From: Prorocentrum cordatum
Taxonomy: Eukaryota; Sar; Dinophyceae; Prorocentrales; Prorocentraceae
NCBI GenBank assembly: GCA_963575745.1
Contig: CAUYUJ010014263.1
Coordinates: 141,501 to 205,500, forward strand
Direction: 5' to 3'
DNA length: 64,000 nt
In this document: positions 49,220-60,449 of the stretch, in pieces
Layout: the number at the start of each line of letters is the position of its first letter
Position numbering within the stretch: position 1 is the stretch's first letter
Notes under the pieces: model-generated
Told to the model about the DNA's origin: nothing
The model's database searches: none
What the model saw: the letters and a program-made list of their open reading frames with translations, nothing else
Program-made: the position numbers and the translations under genes

Positions 49220-50940
49220 CACGATCGCAGTGGCTGTCACAGTCGGCTTGCGCGCGACCATTGCCTGCTTTGCACTCAGGCGCGCGCGAGCCCTAGCTCG
49301 CGCGCTGGGGAGGCGCGCAGCGCGCAGACATCATAGAGAAATCCGCCATCGTTGGCGCCGTCGCAGAGCCGCCGCTGCTGTCGTCGATATCGTCATCGTC
49401 ATACTGCGGTCTCAGCAACGCTGTCAAAAACGATGAAAGTGTCGTCGGCGTGGGCGGGGAGATAGGAGGATGAGGGGGGCAAACATAAAACGCGGGGGAG
49501 CTAGGGCAAACATAAGACGGGCGGAGGAAAAGAAAAACAAGAAGAAGACGAAGAGGAATTTCAAAGGACGACTAAGTCCAGAAGTAATGCATGGCGCGAT
49601 GAGCGGGAGGAGGAATAGCTGCATGGGGAGAAGCGGGATGGGGAGGAGGAGGAGGAGGAGTAGGAGGGGGAGGTTGGAGACGCTAGGAGGGAGAAGGAGG
49701 ACGAGGAGGATGCGACGGCGGAGGACGAAGAGGATAATAAGAGAACAAGCAATCGCCTCTCCCTCGCCCCTCGCCTCTTGCCCCGGATAGGCCGCTATGG
49801 CGAGCTCGACGTAGTTGGCCTCCAGGAGATTCACCTGGGGAAGGCCCAGCTCTGCCCGCCCCAGTCTGACGCAGCTCTTTTATCACCCTGCTAGTGCCCC
49901 CTATAGTGCGACATTGCCGCATCCCCTTTCACATCTTCCTCCTCCTACTGCTTGTGGCCTCCTCATCCTTGGTCCCGGGGGCCATTCCAGTTTCCTTCGC
50001 CTTCCGCGTCGTCCTTTCGATGCTCTCGTGCTCCAACGTCTTGCTTTTCCTCACGTCTGTCTCTCCTATCCTTTTGGCCCCCCTCTTCAAGCATCCCTTC
50101 CGATCTGTTTCATCGCCGAGTGGAGCCCAGCGGAGTCCGCCCCCGCCCCAAGGCCAATTCCTTGACCAAGTCGTCAATCTGTGAAAAGCTGTATATGCTA
50201 AGACCTGGGATTGTGACATCTCAGCGACCATGTGAATGCCTTATTGCAAGATCCTGGGTTGTCGAAGCAAACGGGTCAGCATTCCTGAGCACGCCCCACC
50301 AGCCCACCCAGAAACAATGGTCAAACGCCAGCCAGACAACACGGGCCTCTCACTGCATCGTTGAACGGAGACGGCGGGATACGCAACTCGGCGAAAGCAC
50401 CGCGCAGTCGATCGTTTCTTTAGTCATTTTCGAGGCGATCGCGGGGGGTCTTTCGATCTGGCGCAGAAAGGGGCCTCGCGTTGGACTGGGTGCATCGTCA
50501 GAAACAAAAATAAATTGCGAAGACCTGTTCTGCCTCAGCCATGGCGACCAATAGTCGTCCAATAATAAACTTGGCACTGCGAGTCGGAGATTAATGTTCT
50601 TTCGCTCCCCCCTGCGAAGCGACCCTGAGACACTAGGAATGCTCTTGGAAGCAGGCTAAGTCGGGGGGGTAGCCGCGTATATAACCCTCACCCCCGACCA
50701 TGCACGCGGCAATCCCTCTGCCCTCCCCTCTCCGCCGCTGCCCGGGGTCAGAACAAGCACTACGACAACAAAAGGACCTCCTCCCCTCCCTTTCCATTGG
50801 CATGCGCAAGCGGCGAAAGCTACCCCAGCCCTTCCTGCGATATCAAAGGGGCTTCCTGCGTTCAGTCCCAGCTGGACTCGAAAGGGGTCATCGCTTGATG
50901 TGCGCCTAGATGGCCCGCCTCGTATGTGCCACAAGAGCCT
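49220..50940. other. Spacer with biased ORFs only
   Basis: A short hairpin GCGCGCGAGCCCTAGCTCGCGCG at 49284-49306 and a GGA-rich tract at 49600-49730. A plus frame across 50170-50554 has fairly normal composition (SLVIFEAIAGGLSIWRRKGP) but no family or splice evidence. I cannot support a gene. Confidence 0.4.
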
Positions 50941-50949
50941 CGGTGACCT

Positions 50950-51385
50950 CTAATGTCTCGAGATGTCCTCGCCCGACGGCCCCGGGCGTCTTGGGATGTC
51001 TTTGGGCGCCCCCAGTCCGCTCATGTCCCCACATGTTCTTGGGCGTCCCAGAATGTTCCCAGATGTCCTCGGATCATGGGTGTCTCTAGACGTCCTTGAA
51101 TGTCCCTGGTTGTCCCTAGATGTCCCTCGATGTCCCGTGATGTCCCTAGATGTCCCTGGATGTCCGTAGATGTCCCTCGATGCCCCTAGATGTCCCTCGA
51201 TGTCTCTGGATGTCCCTAGATGTCCCTCGATGTCCCTGGATGTCCCTAGATGTCCCTCGATGTCCGTAGATGTCCCTCGAAATCCCTCGGTGTCCCTCGA
51301 TGTCCCTGGATGTCCCTGGATGTCCCTCGATGTCCCTCGATAGCCCTCGATGTCCCTCGATGTCCCTCGATGTCCCTGGGCGCCC
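50950..51385 (-). repeat. (GATGTCCCT)n tandem repeat
   Basis: About 35 copies of GATGTCCCT(C/G/A)GA, the reverse complement of the 46980 array. It ends about 170 bp upstream of the methyltransferase ATG, and its frame runs open into that gene, so upstream in-frame sequence should not be counted as protein. Confidence 0.95.
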
Positions 51386-51552
51386 TTCCTGCCATTTATC
51401 CTGGAAGTTGGCATCGGCGATCGTCATGCCCCTGCAAATGCCCATGCTTCGCTGCGTTCCTGGATAGATCAGCCGTGTTCCTGGTCGCTTTGGGGGGCCC
51501 GCGCCATGCCATGCATTGTGCCTTGCGAACATCAGTAGCCGTCTCGGCTCAC

Positions 51553-52056
51553 ATGACCAGGAAGAGATCGCGAATTTTCACTTTCAAGCTTGCCACAGAT
51601 TGCTCTGGTCTAGACACACCACTGTGGGCGTTTCAGAAAACATCGCATTACGTCAATGGCAATATATCAATCGAACACGTTTTCAGCTCAGAGACAGACC
51701 AGGTAGCCAGGGCGTTCATAGAGGCGAACCACGAGCCAAATCAATTATTCGGGGATGTTTATCAGAGGAAGCCGAACGATGTCAACGCGGAACTCATCGA
51801 CTGCTTAGTCGCTGGTTTCCCGTGCCAGCCCTTCAGCGCGCTTGGGAAACGAAGGGGCTTTAAGGACGCCAGGAGCAGGGCCTACAAGGGGATCCTGAAT
51901 ATCTTAGGGGCACAGAGTCCGCGAGTGCGCTCAGTTCTGCTGGAGAACGTTGCGAGTTTAGAGTTTCACAACAGTGGCGAAACCTTGAAGAAGATTCTCT
52001 CTGACTTGCAGGAGCGCGGGTACCTAGTCAGCTGGCGCAAATATTTGGCTTCGGAG
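51553..52056 (+). CDS. C5 cytosine DNA methyltransferase, exon 1 (motifs I-VI)
   Basis: ATG at 51553. The product would transfer a methyl group from S-adenosylmethionine to cytosine C5 in DNA. Motif I region TDCSGLDTP, motif II-like HVFSSETD, catalytic motif IV AGFPCQPFSALGKRRGFKD with the Cys nucleophile, and motif VI LLENVASLEF are in the normal order. The last supported residues are SWRKYLASE; the frame then runs into intron-like sequence. No regulatory domain (BAH, PWWP, CXXC) precedes it, so it is a compact, catalytic-domain-only enzyme. Confidence 0.85.
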
Positions 52057-52329
52057 TCGCAACGCCTGCGGCGCAAAACCGCCTTCGACGAAAAGAGAAG
52101 CTCCTCGGCTATATTCCGCCTCCCCCACCCCTCCCCCCCTCGCCCACCATGCGCCCACTGCCGCTCACGGCCCAAACGTTACCTCCCCCCGCCGCCCCCT
52201 TCTATATTATCCCCAACGCGTGCTGTGGTTTGCGAGTGGCAGGCGAATCTGATTGAAAAAGGCCCTGGTAGAGGGAGAGGATAGAAGAAGGAAGACGACG
52301 CGCCCAGAGGCCCCGTCCGGGGAGCAGCG

Positions 52330-52599
52330 GTCTTCGGCTTGCCACAGCGGAGACCTCGGATATATATCCTTGGAATCCATGACTCTGTAGGCTGCGAGCC
52401 CAGGCTTCGAAGACCTCCGAGGCCGCCGATCACGCGGGTGTCTCAGTTGTTGTCACCAGAGAAGGGCGAGCTCGAGGCTCGACCAACCAGAGAACACGAC
52501 ACCCACGCCGCTCGAAATCTTCGGCGGGTGATCAGACGCCTGAAGAAGCAAGGTGCCAAGCCAGACAGGGAACCCTGGATTATCGACGTAGAGAATGCA
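52330..52599 (+). CDS. C5 cytosine DNA methyltransferase, exon 2 (motif VIII)
   Basis: Encodes VFGLPQRRPRIYILGIHDS, a clear motif VIII (PQRRxRxYIxG), then a charged target-recognition-like region ending REPWIIDVENA. Joining LASE to VFGLPQ matches the family spacing (L-x-A-x2-[YF]-G-x-PQ). The exact 5' junction is unresolved: the nearest AG acceptor (52326-52327) leaves the wrong phase for a simple GT donor. The 3' end lies at a TGCA direct repeat (52596-52599 and 52819-52822). Confidence 0.8.
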
Positions 52600-52822
52600 G
52601 GCTGACGCCTATCCGCACCATATTGCGCATCGCGTGTATCAGCACATGTGTAGCTACCTACATTGGTGCATACGCTCCGGTGTGCAAGTGCGTGTACAGA
52701 TTGCGCACGCTCGGCTTACGCGCGCACGCAACGACGCGAGAATCTACAAACATGCGCCCGCGCACCTACGCGCGCAGGCATGCATGTATGAAGTCATGCC
52801 CTTAACACTTACAAAGGCTGCA

Positions 52823-53146
52823 AAGTTCAAAGCGGGGCAAGACGAAATTAACGCCTTTCTGCATCAACATGCAGTGGCGGATTCAACGGCGAAGTTCGTT
52901 ACAGCCTACCATGACTTCGCGCCAACTTTAACGTGGTCCCGGGGCGCGGGATTCTGGGTATCGTCACATAGGCGCCGGTTGCAAGCAGATGAGCTCTTCA
53001 GACTGCAAGGGATCGACCCAGCAATCGTGCAGCCAGTAGGATCAGCTTTGCAAATGGGACGCCTGGCAGGCAACGCCATGGCGCTGCCAATAGTGCAGCA
53101 CGTCTTCGAGACGCTGGTTCCCTTGCTTTTTCCGCACTGTGGGTAA
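52823..53146 (+). CDS. C5 cytosine DNA methyltransferase, exon 3 (motifs IX-X)
   Basis: Encodes KFKAGQDEINAFLHQHAVAD, LTWSRGAGFWVSSHRRRLQA, DELFRLQGIDP (motif IX) and QMGRLAGNAMALPIV (motif X), ending at TAA. Three exons give about 365 residues, typical of a minimal bacterial-type or DNMT catalytic domain. Joining across the TGCA repeat restores DVENAKFKAGQ in frame without GT-AG borders. All expected motifs are present, so it is probably functional. Confidence 0.85.
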   Translation, partial: KFKAGQDEINAFLHQHAVADSTAKFVTAYHDFAPTLTWSRGAGFWVSSHRRRLQADELFRLQGIDPAIVQPVGSALQMGRLAGNAMALPIVQHVFETLVPLLFPHCG

Positions 53147-53637
53147 TGCATGCACCGGGGCTGATAATAATGTCTCCCAGAGCGCCTTCGCTTGCCCCGC
53201 TCTTCTGCCCCCTCGCCCTTGCGATCCTCCTCGATAGCTTGCCCTGCCCGCCGCTCTCTGCCTGACCCCTGGCGGCCCGAACCTTGCCGTCGGTGAAATC
53301 CAGGGGCGACCTTCGGGGCGCTCCCTTATCATCGGCCTTCGCAGTTGGCCTCAGAATCTGTACCCTTGCCTACCCCGCGCCTGACATGACGACAATAGAA
53401 AAAAAACACGTGCCCGTTGGGCCCTTCCAGCAAACCAAACGAAGAACGTCATTTCGAGCTGGGTCCAGCGGTTGCGACAATGTCGGTGACGAGCGCGCCA
53501 ACTGGTCAGGACACAGTCGACTAAGCACCGCCCCCTCCGCATTTCCCATCGTTCCGTAGCTGTTTTGGGCTTCAGTGCAATTTTGTTATTTTGCAAGTGG
53601 ATTCGTTGCCCTGCGAGTGCGAACCAAACTCGTGAAT

Positions 53638-54459
53638 ATGTCCTCATCGAACGATGGAATGTCTGACGCCTCGAAGCCGTACAATAGATTGCTCCTCACT
53701 GATTTTGAGCGGCAGCCAGCGCCGAACGACGCCTCATCTGCGGATGTGGTCAGACTCTATGTCGAAACGTGCAAGAACATGCAGGTCATGGTTGAGCAGG
53801 GGGCAAGAGGTCCGTTCTGGGAAATATCTGGATTGTGTTCTCGTACCAGCCGAATGTACACTGATTTGCTTTCTGATGATCAGAGTTTTGGTCTTGTAAT
53901 GTGGGGTTCGCCGCACTGGGGGAGCAACTCAAGAGACGAGACGTGGAAGACCTGGAAAGATAGCGGCACGTTCAAAACAAACGCTTTCGAATCAATGTCA
54001 TGGCACTCGGGGAAGGCATTCGTGTTGCAGACTTTCAACAAGGCCTACAAGGTTGAGTTCTGGAATCCAAGGTACCCAGGCCCGAAGGGCAACCCAGACA
54101 CGAGGGAGCACAGAATGTTGTTATGCATGCCAGCTTATTGCAGATCGTATCGGCCGCTTGCGAGCGGCACCGACTACGTAGAAATAACCAGCGGAGAAGA
54201 CGTCATGGTCGCATGCTTGGTGCCAGCGAGGTTTCGCCAAGCGCTGACGTTTGTCAACGAAAAGCTAGATCTTGGGATGACAATGCTATTGGTAGTGGAA
54301 ATGTTTCACGAAAATCAGTTCGCCATCGAACTGGGGGGTCAATCATTCAGCCTCTCATACGAGATACACCTGGCCAGGGTGCACCGGCAATTCGAAGCCT
54401 TATCAAGCGCCAGCAACGCAGCAGGCCGCTTCCAGGAGGTCAAGCGACAAGCGCAATGA
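53638..54459 (+). CDS. Conserved-looking protein of unknown function
   Basis: ATG at 53638; 273 residues with normal composition, the cleanest long single-exon frame in the window. Notable segments are VEQGARGPFWEISGLCSRTS, DQSFGLVMWGSPHWGSNSRD, SGKAFVLQTFNKAYKVEFWN and VACLVPARFRQALTFVNEKL. Mixed alpha/beta character, no signal peptide or membrane segment seen. It lies 490 bp downstream of the methyltransferase on the same strand. No family recognised. An ATG at 53575 would add 21 less plausible residues. Confidence 0.7.
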   Translation: MSSSNDGMSDASKPYNRLLLTDFERQPAPNDASSADVVRLYVETCKNMQVMVEQGARGPFWEISGLCSRTSRMYTDLLSDDQSFGLVMWGSPHWGSNSRDETWKTWKDSGTFKTNAFESMSWHSGKAFVLQTFNKAYKVEFWNPRYPGPKGNPDTREHRMLLCMPAYCRSYRPLASGTDYVEITSGEDVMVACLVPARFRQALTFVNEKLDLGMTMLLVVEMFHENQFAIELGGQSFSLSYEIHLARVHRQFEALSSASNAAGRFQEVKRQAQ

Positions 54460-54479
54460 TGTAACAATGCTATGGTATC

Positions 54480-55680
54480 ATATTATTTGCGATGCCATTA
54501 CTGAATTGAGCAATCGCCATTCGGCAAAAGCGGTAACTATAGATGACATCCGCCTTGCATCCGCGATTATGTTGAGTCGCTGTAGGCAAGATAACGAGTG
54601 AGATCTCTTCGTTCCAGGGCAGGAAATCACAGCTGGAGCCTTGATACAGCATCTGGGCTTTCCACAATTTGAGAATCAGCAGTTCCTTTCTGTTCGCCTT
54701 CGCTAGTAGAATAGTTGAACTGCTCATATCTAGGGACCATATTTGCGCTTACAGGGATCCTGTGCAGCTCCTGCGCCTGGCATTCGCAAGGTAACTTGTC
54801 AGGGGCCGTGAGGAGTCAGTGGGGGGCCCACGAGTCAGGAAGAGAGGTCCAAGAGGAGCAAGATAGGATGCGGGATGGAAGACGGTCGGAGAGGGAGCAG
54901 GTAGATGGAATTACACATGCGGGAAGCAGCGCGTAACATAGTTAGGAACCAACAATCAACAAATAGTTAGGAATTCCGCATGCGGGAAGAGACACCAACA
55001 AATAACAAGTAGCATAGTTAGGAATGGCCGACGCCTTTTCCTCCAGAAGCGTTCTGAATAGAAATTATATTAGATCCAGCTGTGGCCACGAGAAACCTGC
55101 TGCGTTTCGCCCTTCTTAAAACATGAAAGGAAAGAGCAAACATCCCAAACACTGCGAGCCCTCTCCCTTCTACTTCTCCTTCCAATGATCTCCCAATGCG
55201 CCTTCTCTGCCAGCTTCCCCATCTCATATACAGGTCAAACGTCCTATCCGCTCACGTCCATGCTGCGTTCTCTCCACCACGACGACTACGCCCCCTGTCT
55301 TCCTCGTCGATCCTGCTTCTCACCTGGCCCCTTACTATCTTTCCCTGTTCCAGTTCCCCGCATCCCCCCCCTGCATCCAGTGCTGCTCATCGGCGCAGGG
55401 GCGTCGCCAGTGCGCGATCGAGGAACGAGGTTCAGTGTTGTCTGGCAATATCTATGGAAGCGTTTGTCGTTGGCACCTCTGGAAACCGCTCGAACAACTG
55501 GCTCGCGTGGGCCCCGGGGGCGGGGGGGAGGGGGGGGGGGGGCCGTTTGGGGGGCCAGTTCTGCGAGGGTCGGTTTGGGAAGCGTAGGTCTCGGCGGGGG
55601 GGGGGCTCTTCTGGAGGAACGAACCCGCGCGCATCTCGTTGGCGGATGAGAGCGGGAGGCAGCCTGCAATGAGCATCTAT
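54480..55680. other. Spacer without recognised gene
   Basis: AT-richer to about 55100, with a repeat CATAGTTAGGAA(C/T) near 54937-55023 (three copies, partly with CAACAAATA). Then GC-rich with G runs at 55515-55545. No convincing gene. Confidence 0.5.
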
Positions 55681-55739
55681 ATATAGCAGAAAATGTCGAG
55701 TGGCGAGACCCTCCCAGGCTGACGTCGACGTCTCCTCCT

Positions 55740-55765
55740 TCCCCCCCCCCCCCCCCCCCCCCCCC
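55740..55765. repeat. Poly-C run
   Basis: About 25 consecutive Cs after CCTTC. A homopolymer prone to sequencing error. Confidence 0.9.
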
Positions 55766-56134
55766 TGATGTTCCTAAAAGTTAACGACTCTATGCGTCAG
55801 GCGACTCTGCATCCGCGCGGGAACATCGCGTGACACCTGAGAGATCTCTCGGCGCCATTAACCCTGGAACGTATTCGGGTGACCAAGGACATAGAATTTG
55901 CGCGACAGTGGTGAACTCCGCCATGGGGGACCAATGTGGAGGCCAATTTCCTTTGGGCGCTATTCGGAGATATTTCTAGGAGAGATTCTTGGAGAGCCGG
56001 ATGCGATGCGTTGCATACTGGAGGGGCCGCTATAGGGTTCTTGAGTCCAGGGGCGTCTTGGGTCATGTTTGGACGTCGAACGAATGACGCTGCAAACGCG
56101 CTAACTTGAATGGGGCGCAAATCCAATGAGAGCT

Positions 56135-56883
56135 TTGTGCTGCGAGCCCGTCGGGGAACATAAATCCAATGGGCGTTGGAGACGCACGAGGGGGGGGGGG
56201 TCTTGGAAATATCGAAAGGGGGCCAACATAAAGCCACCTGCGCCAATTGCAAACGCAGCGAAAGCAACGCTATGTAGGGGAGGCGCGCGAGTGAAGCGTA
56301 AAGGCAGTGGAAGAATGAGCGGCTGGTGCATGCATGGAGGGCGCAATCCAGGCAGCCTTCGCGAACTTGTTGACGATTTTTTTTTTTTTTTTTTTTTTGT
56401 TTATTTTCTTTTTTTTTTTTTTTTTTTTTTTTGTTTTAGTTTTTGTTTTTTTTTTTGTTTTTTGTGTTTCTTTTTTTTTTTTTTTCTTTTTTGTTTTTTT
56501 TATTTCTTTTTTTTTTTTGTTTTTTTTTTTTTTTTTTTTTTTACTTTTTTTTTTTGTTTTTTTTTTTTTTTTTTTTTTTTTGTTTTTTTTGTTTTTTTTT
56601 TATTTTTTTTTAGTTTTTATTTTGTTTTTTTTTTTTTGTCTTGTGCTGCGAGCCCGTCGGGGAACATAAATCCAATGGGCGTTGGAGACGCACGAGGGGG
56701 GGGGGGTCTTGGAAATATCGAAAGGGGGCCAACATAAAGCCACCTGCGCCAATTGCAAACGCAGCGAAAGCAACGCTATGTAGGGGAGGCGCGCGAGTGA
56801 AGCGTAAAGGCAGTGGAAGAATGAGCGGCTGGTGCATGCATGGAGGGCGCAATCCAGGCAGCCTTCGCGAACTTGTTGACGAT
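56135..56883. repeat. Exact 243-bp duplication flanking a T-rich tract
   Basis: 56135-56377 is repeated base for base at 56641-56883, including the same 11-G run. Between them are about 263 bp of T with isolated G, A or C. The identity and the odd tract suggest either a recent duplication or an assembly artefact. The poly-Phe frames are not genes. Confidence 0.9.
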
Positions 56884-56889
56884 CCACCA

Positions 56890-57780
56890 GCTGGCCTTCG
56901 CGGGCGCAGGCGCCGCCGGGAGTCGAGAGGGGGGGGCTGCGAGAGATATGAGGGAGTCAGCAGCGTAGTAGTAGGCTGCAGGAGCTATAGGGATGACAGG
57001 GACAAGAGGGAGGATCTGATGGAAAGGAATGAGGATGAATGGCCGAATAGAGAAGCATTGCAAAGGGTGGATCGAGGGGAAATGATGCTTGATACATCAA
57101 GAAGCCAGAAGGGTCGAGGACGAAAGGGGCTAGGTGCGCATATATGCGAACGCCAGAAAGTAAGTTGAACATTGGCAGGCAGAGGAAGATGGGCAAGAAG
57201 AGCTGGAGGGAAGCAGGGAGAAGAGCTGGAGGGAAGCAGGAGAAACAATCCAGGGCCATGATGAGATGATATTGCTGCTGAGCCTTGCTCCTTTTGCTGC
57301 TCTTCGAATGTGTTCAAAACCCTCGTCTTCAACCCCCCCCCCCCGCCCCGCGTTATGGCCGCGCGCAGGGGGGCCCGCGAACGAAGGCCGACGGCCGACG
57401 GCCGGCGCCAGCGAAGCCGACGACGAATTCGTAAACGAAGACGAATGAACATTGATGACGCCCATGCGCACACATACATGCACTAGGCTTCGCACGAGCT
57501 AGTGCTCGTCGCTCTCGGCGACTGGGCGCAGCTAGAGAATTTGGCGCGCGCGGATGCTTCTGACGCAAACGCAATGCAACACACGCGTCACCAGAGGCAA
57601 ACAAATAATGAATGCGTTGTTCGGCTGCACAGGCAAAGAGCGACGCCAGTTACTACGCTCAAGTCGTGTTGCGTGCGGGCATTGCAGGAATATCGCAATG
57701 GTCAATATCTCGCGCTGTTGCATGTGCGGCGGTAGGACAATGGATTGCATGGGCGTCTCGTTTGTAGTTTTCAATTATTT
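56890..57780. other. Spacer with short ORFs only
   Basis: Mixed composition; short frames on both strands without bias or motif. A C-run at 57330-57343. No gene can be supported. Confidence 0.4.
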
Positions 57781-57783
57781 CCA

Positions 57784-57784
57784 T

Positions 57785-57837
<53 letters not shown>

Positions 57838-57860
57838 CTACTACTTACTACTACTTATCG
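57784..57860. repeat. (TAC)n microsatellite
   Basis: About 22 TAC triplets with one TCC break. The flank CGTTTGTAGTTTTCAATTAT occurs on both sides (57759 and 57859), a 20-bp direct repeat around the tract. Confidence 0.95.
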
Positions 57861-57949
57861 TTTGTAGTTTTCAATTATTACCTGATGCAAATGCAACGCG
57901 GATTATCTCAAACGCACGCATTCATAATATGTGCACTGCGCTATGACCT

Positions 57950-58870
57950 AGTGTGGTTCCGATGCTACACTGTAAGGTTACACGAACATGCATGATATTA
58001 CATGATTTTGTTGGCAATATTGCAAAGTATCATGTAATATCAGTAGTACGACATGAAACGCACAGAAAAGTTTACATTGTGAAAGATGCCGATCATTTAC
58101 TCCCTGTGACAAAGGTTTTGGGAGGTTTATTTGGAATCGTGCAGGTTTATGTGCAGTCTATATGAATTCGTGACGGTTGTGAAAGGTTCATATGAATTCT
58201 TCCAGGTTTTCTGAGGTTTATATGAATAACCTCATATATATATATGTATCATGTGCTATTATGAATATATAAGCAGAAACAGTGATAATGCACTTCGTAA
58301 CCAAGCGAAATCTGAAACGAAACCGCGACGAAACCGTCCGGCGTATCCATGGTATCTGCGTGGCCGGCGTGGAAGGTGCCGGGATGCGGGGCGACTTTTC
58401 TGATTTCGGCGCGGCGGGGTCCGATGTCCCCGCTTTTGCGCCTGAAGGAGCTCCCATGTCCACGTTTTCGGGCTCCAACAGGAGCTCAATGTCCACGGTT
58501 TTGGGGCCGAGAACAAGTTTCCTTGTAAAAGCGCGAAATAGTTAATCGATATTTTTAAAGTTATTTTGCTCAAAATGCGCCAATGTCCACCTTTTTGGGC
58601 TCTGCGAGCCCAAATGTCCCTCTTTTCTGGGCTGGGCGAAACGCAATGTCCCTCGATCTGGGCCGCGTTAACCCCTCAATGTCCCTCGTTCCCCCCCCCC
58701 CCCCCCAAGATTCCCGATGTCCTCCTGCATTGGCCCTGAACAACGGTTTTTTCGAAGCGGCACGACAGCTAAAATATGATCTCAAAGGGGGGCGGCGAGG
58801 GGCCATGCGATCATCTGCGCGCATGTGTGTATATATATATATATATATATACATACGTTGACATCGTGAT
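57950..58870. other. AT-richer spacer
   Basis: Contains GGTT(C/T)ATATGAAT repeats (58145-58230), (AT)n at 58830-58850 and AATGTCC(C/A)(T/C)-type motifs (58440-58690) that grade into the downstream array. No gene supported. Confidence 0.5.
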
Positions 58871-58924
58871 GGCCAGCGCGCCGACATCAAAGATCGCGAA
58901 ATCAAGAAGCAAGATAAAGGACAT

Positions 58925-59240
58925 AGAGTGTCATTAGAGGGACATCGAGGGACATAAAGGGACAAAAAGGGACATCAAGATAAACCGAACCGCCAGGGCA
59001 ACGCGAGACAAAAAGTGACAAAGAGGGACAAACAGGGACAAAGAGGGACAACGAGGGACACAACGAGGGACAAAAAGGGACAAAAAGGGACAAAAAGGGA
59101 CAAACAGGGACAAACAGGGACAAAAAAGGACAAAGAGGGACATAAACAGACATCACAAACAAACAAAGAGGGACAAAAAGGGACAAAGAGGGACAAAAAG
59201 GGACATAGAGGGACAACGAGGGACAGCGAGGGACATCATT
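58925..59240 (+). repeat. (AGGGACAAA)n tandem repeat
   Basis: Units GGGACAAA(A/G)A and GGGACAT(C/A) repeated about 30 times. It is a variant of the GGGACATCC arrays at 46980 and 60110. Confidence 0.95.
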
Positions 59241-59253
59241 TCGCAATTTCGGA

Positions 59254-59817
59254 TTGCATAAAACTTGGAAGCGGTTAAGGACACGCATGGAAACCAACGC
59301 AACCATCGAAACAACCATGGAAAACACGGCACAACTACAAACATTACTCAGCATCGTCGTGTCATTCAGTATAAGAAAAGCATATGCTCACCAAGCCATA
59401 AAAGACAACTTCATGAATATTTTCGTTAGTTTCCGCGCCCGTGGACAGCAAGTGAGCCGCTCTGCCACAGGACGACAACATGTGCACTTCGGGATTGAAT
59501 GTTTCTGTCGGTTTTCGAAACTTATGCAAACGGTAAAACGAAACATGTACCGTGCGTCAAACCACAACTGAGATCGAACGACGGATCGAGTGTCCAAAAC
59601 AAGATCGACTCGAACATCCTCGGCAGTCATGTTCCGTCGAATGTCGGGTCGGGTCGCAGCCCTAATGTGCCGCCAGGTCAAGCTTCTCAAGATGATGCCC
59701 GACATCGTTGACTTCCAGGAGGCCTCCGTGCCGCGCGCGGCGATCTCCGGGGGTGGCCTGACAGCTAGCATGCCTGGGTCTGATGTGCCACACATACATA
59801 GTCAAGAGGAGGAGTAA
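59254..59817. other. Open frames on both strands, gene uncertain
   Basis: A plus frame (59254-59571) reads IVVSFSIRKAYAHQAIKDNF then MNIFVSFRARGQQ. A minus frame (59388-59795) is 135 codons long and also of normal composition. They overlap and neither has a recognisable domain. At most one is coding. Confidence 0.3.
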
Positions 59818-60109
59818 AGGGATGTGAAGGAGGACGTGAGGGACATATGAGGAGCATCAACAATCGCACACAACATTAGCAGGACGGCGGGAGCCATGAT
59901 AATCTAGAGTTTTGGGAGCACCATTGCACAGATATCCCAACATAGCTCACGCGGCGTGCTCCCAATTTCGCACATGATGCTAAACGCGTAGACGCATATC
60001 AAGCAATGCATATCAATGCGTTACCGCCTACAACAAGCCTGTGAATGCACCTAGGATCTCGCGTGATTCTGTGGAGGCGGCAGGGGTCGTCAGCGATTCA
60101 GAGAAGCAT

Positions 60110-60440
60110 CGAGGGACATCAAAGAATCACCCTGTGGGCGCCCTAAGACATCCCAGGACATCCAGGAACGTCCAAGAACATCCAAGGACAGCCAGGGACA
60201 TCCAGGGACACCCAGGGACATACGGGGACATCCAGGGACATCCACGGACATCCTGGGACATCCAAGGACATTCAAGGACATCCAAGGACATTCAAGGACA
60301 TCCAAGGACATTCAAGGACATACAGGGACATGTAGGGATATCCAGAGACATTATGGGACATCGAGGGACATCCAAAGACATCAAGGGACATCGAGGGACA
60401 TCCAAGGACATCCAGGGACATGGCCAGGGACGCATCCAGG
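60110..60440 (+). repeat. (GGGACATCCAA)n tandem repeat
   Basis: About 30 copies of (A/G)GGACATCCA(A/G) with variants. Same family and orientation as 46980-47240. The Cys/Met/Ser/Leu frames on minus are artefacts. Confidence 0.95.
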
Positions 60441-60449
60441 GACATCCAG

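Noticed and set aside
49215-49436. Small basic membrane-like ORF overlapping the stop of the 48433 ORF
   Set aside because: Arg/Ala bias from GC-rich sequence and a palindrome at 49284; no supporting signal.
50950-51550. N-terminal extension of the methyltransferase through the upstream in-frame repeat
   Set aside because: The upstream frame is a translated GATGTCCCT array; the ATG at 51553 gives the family-typical start just before motif I.
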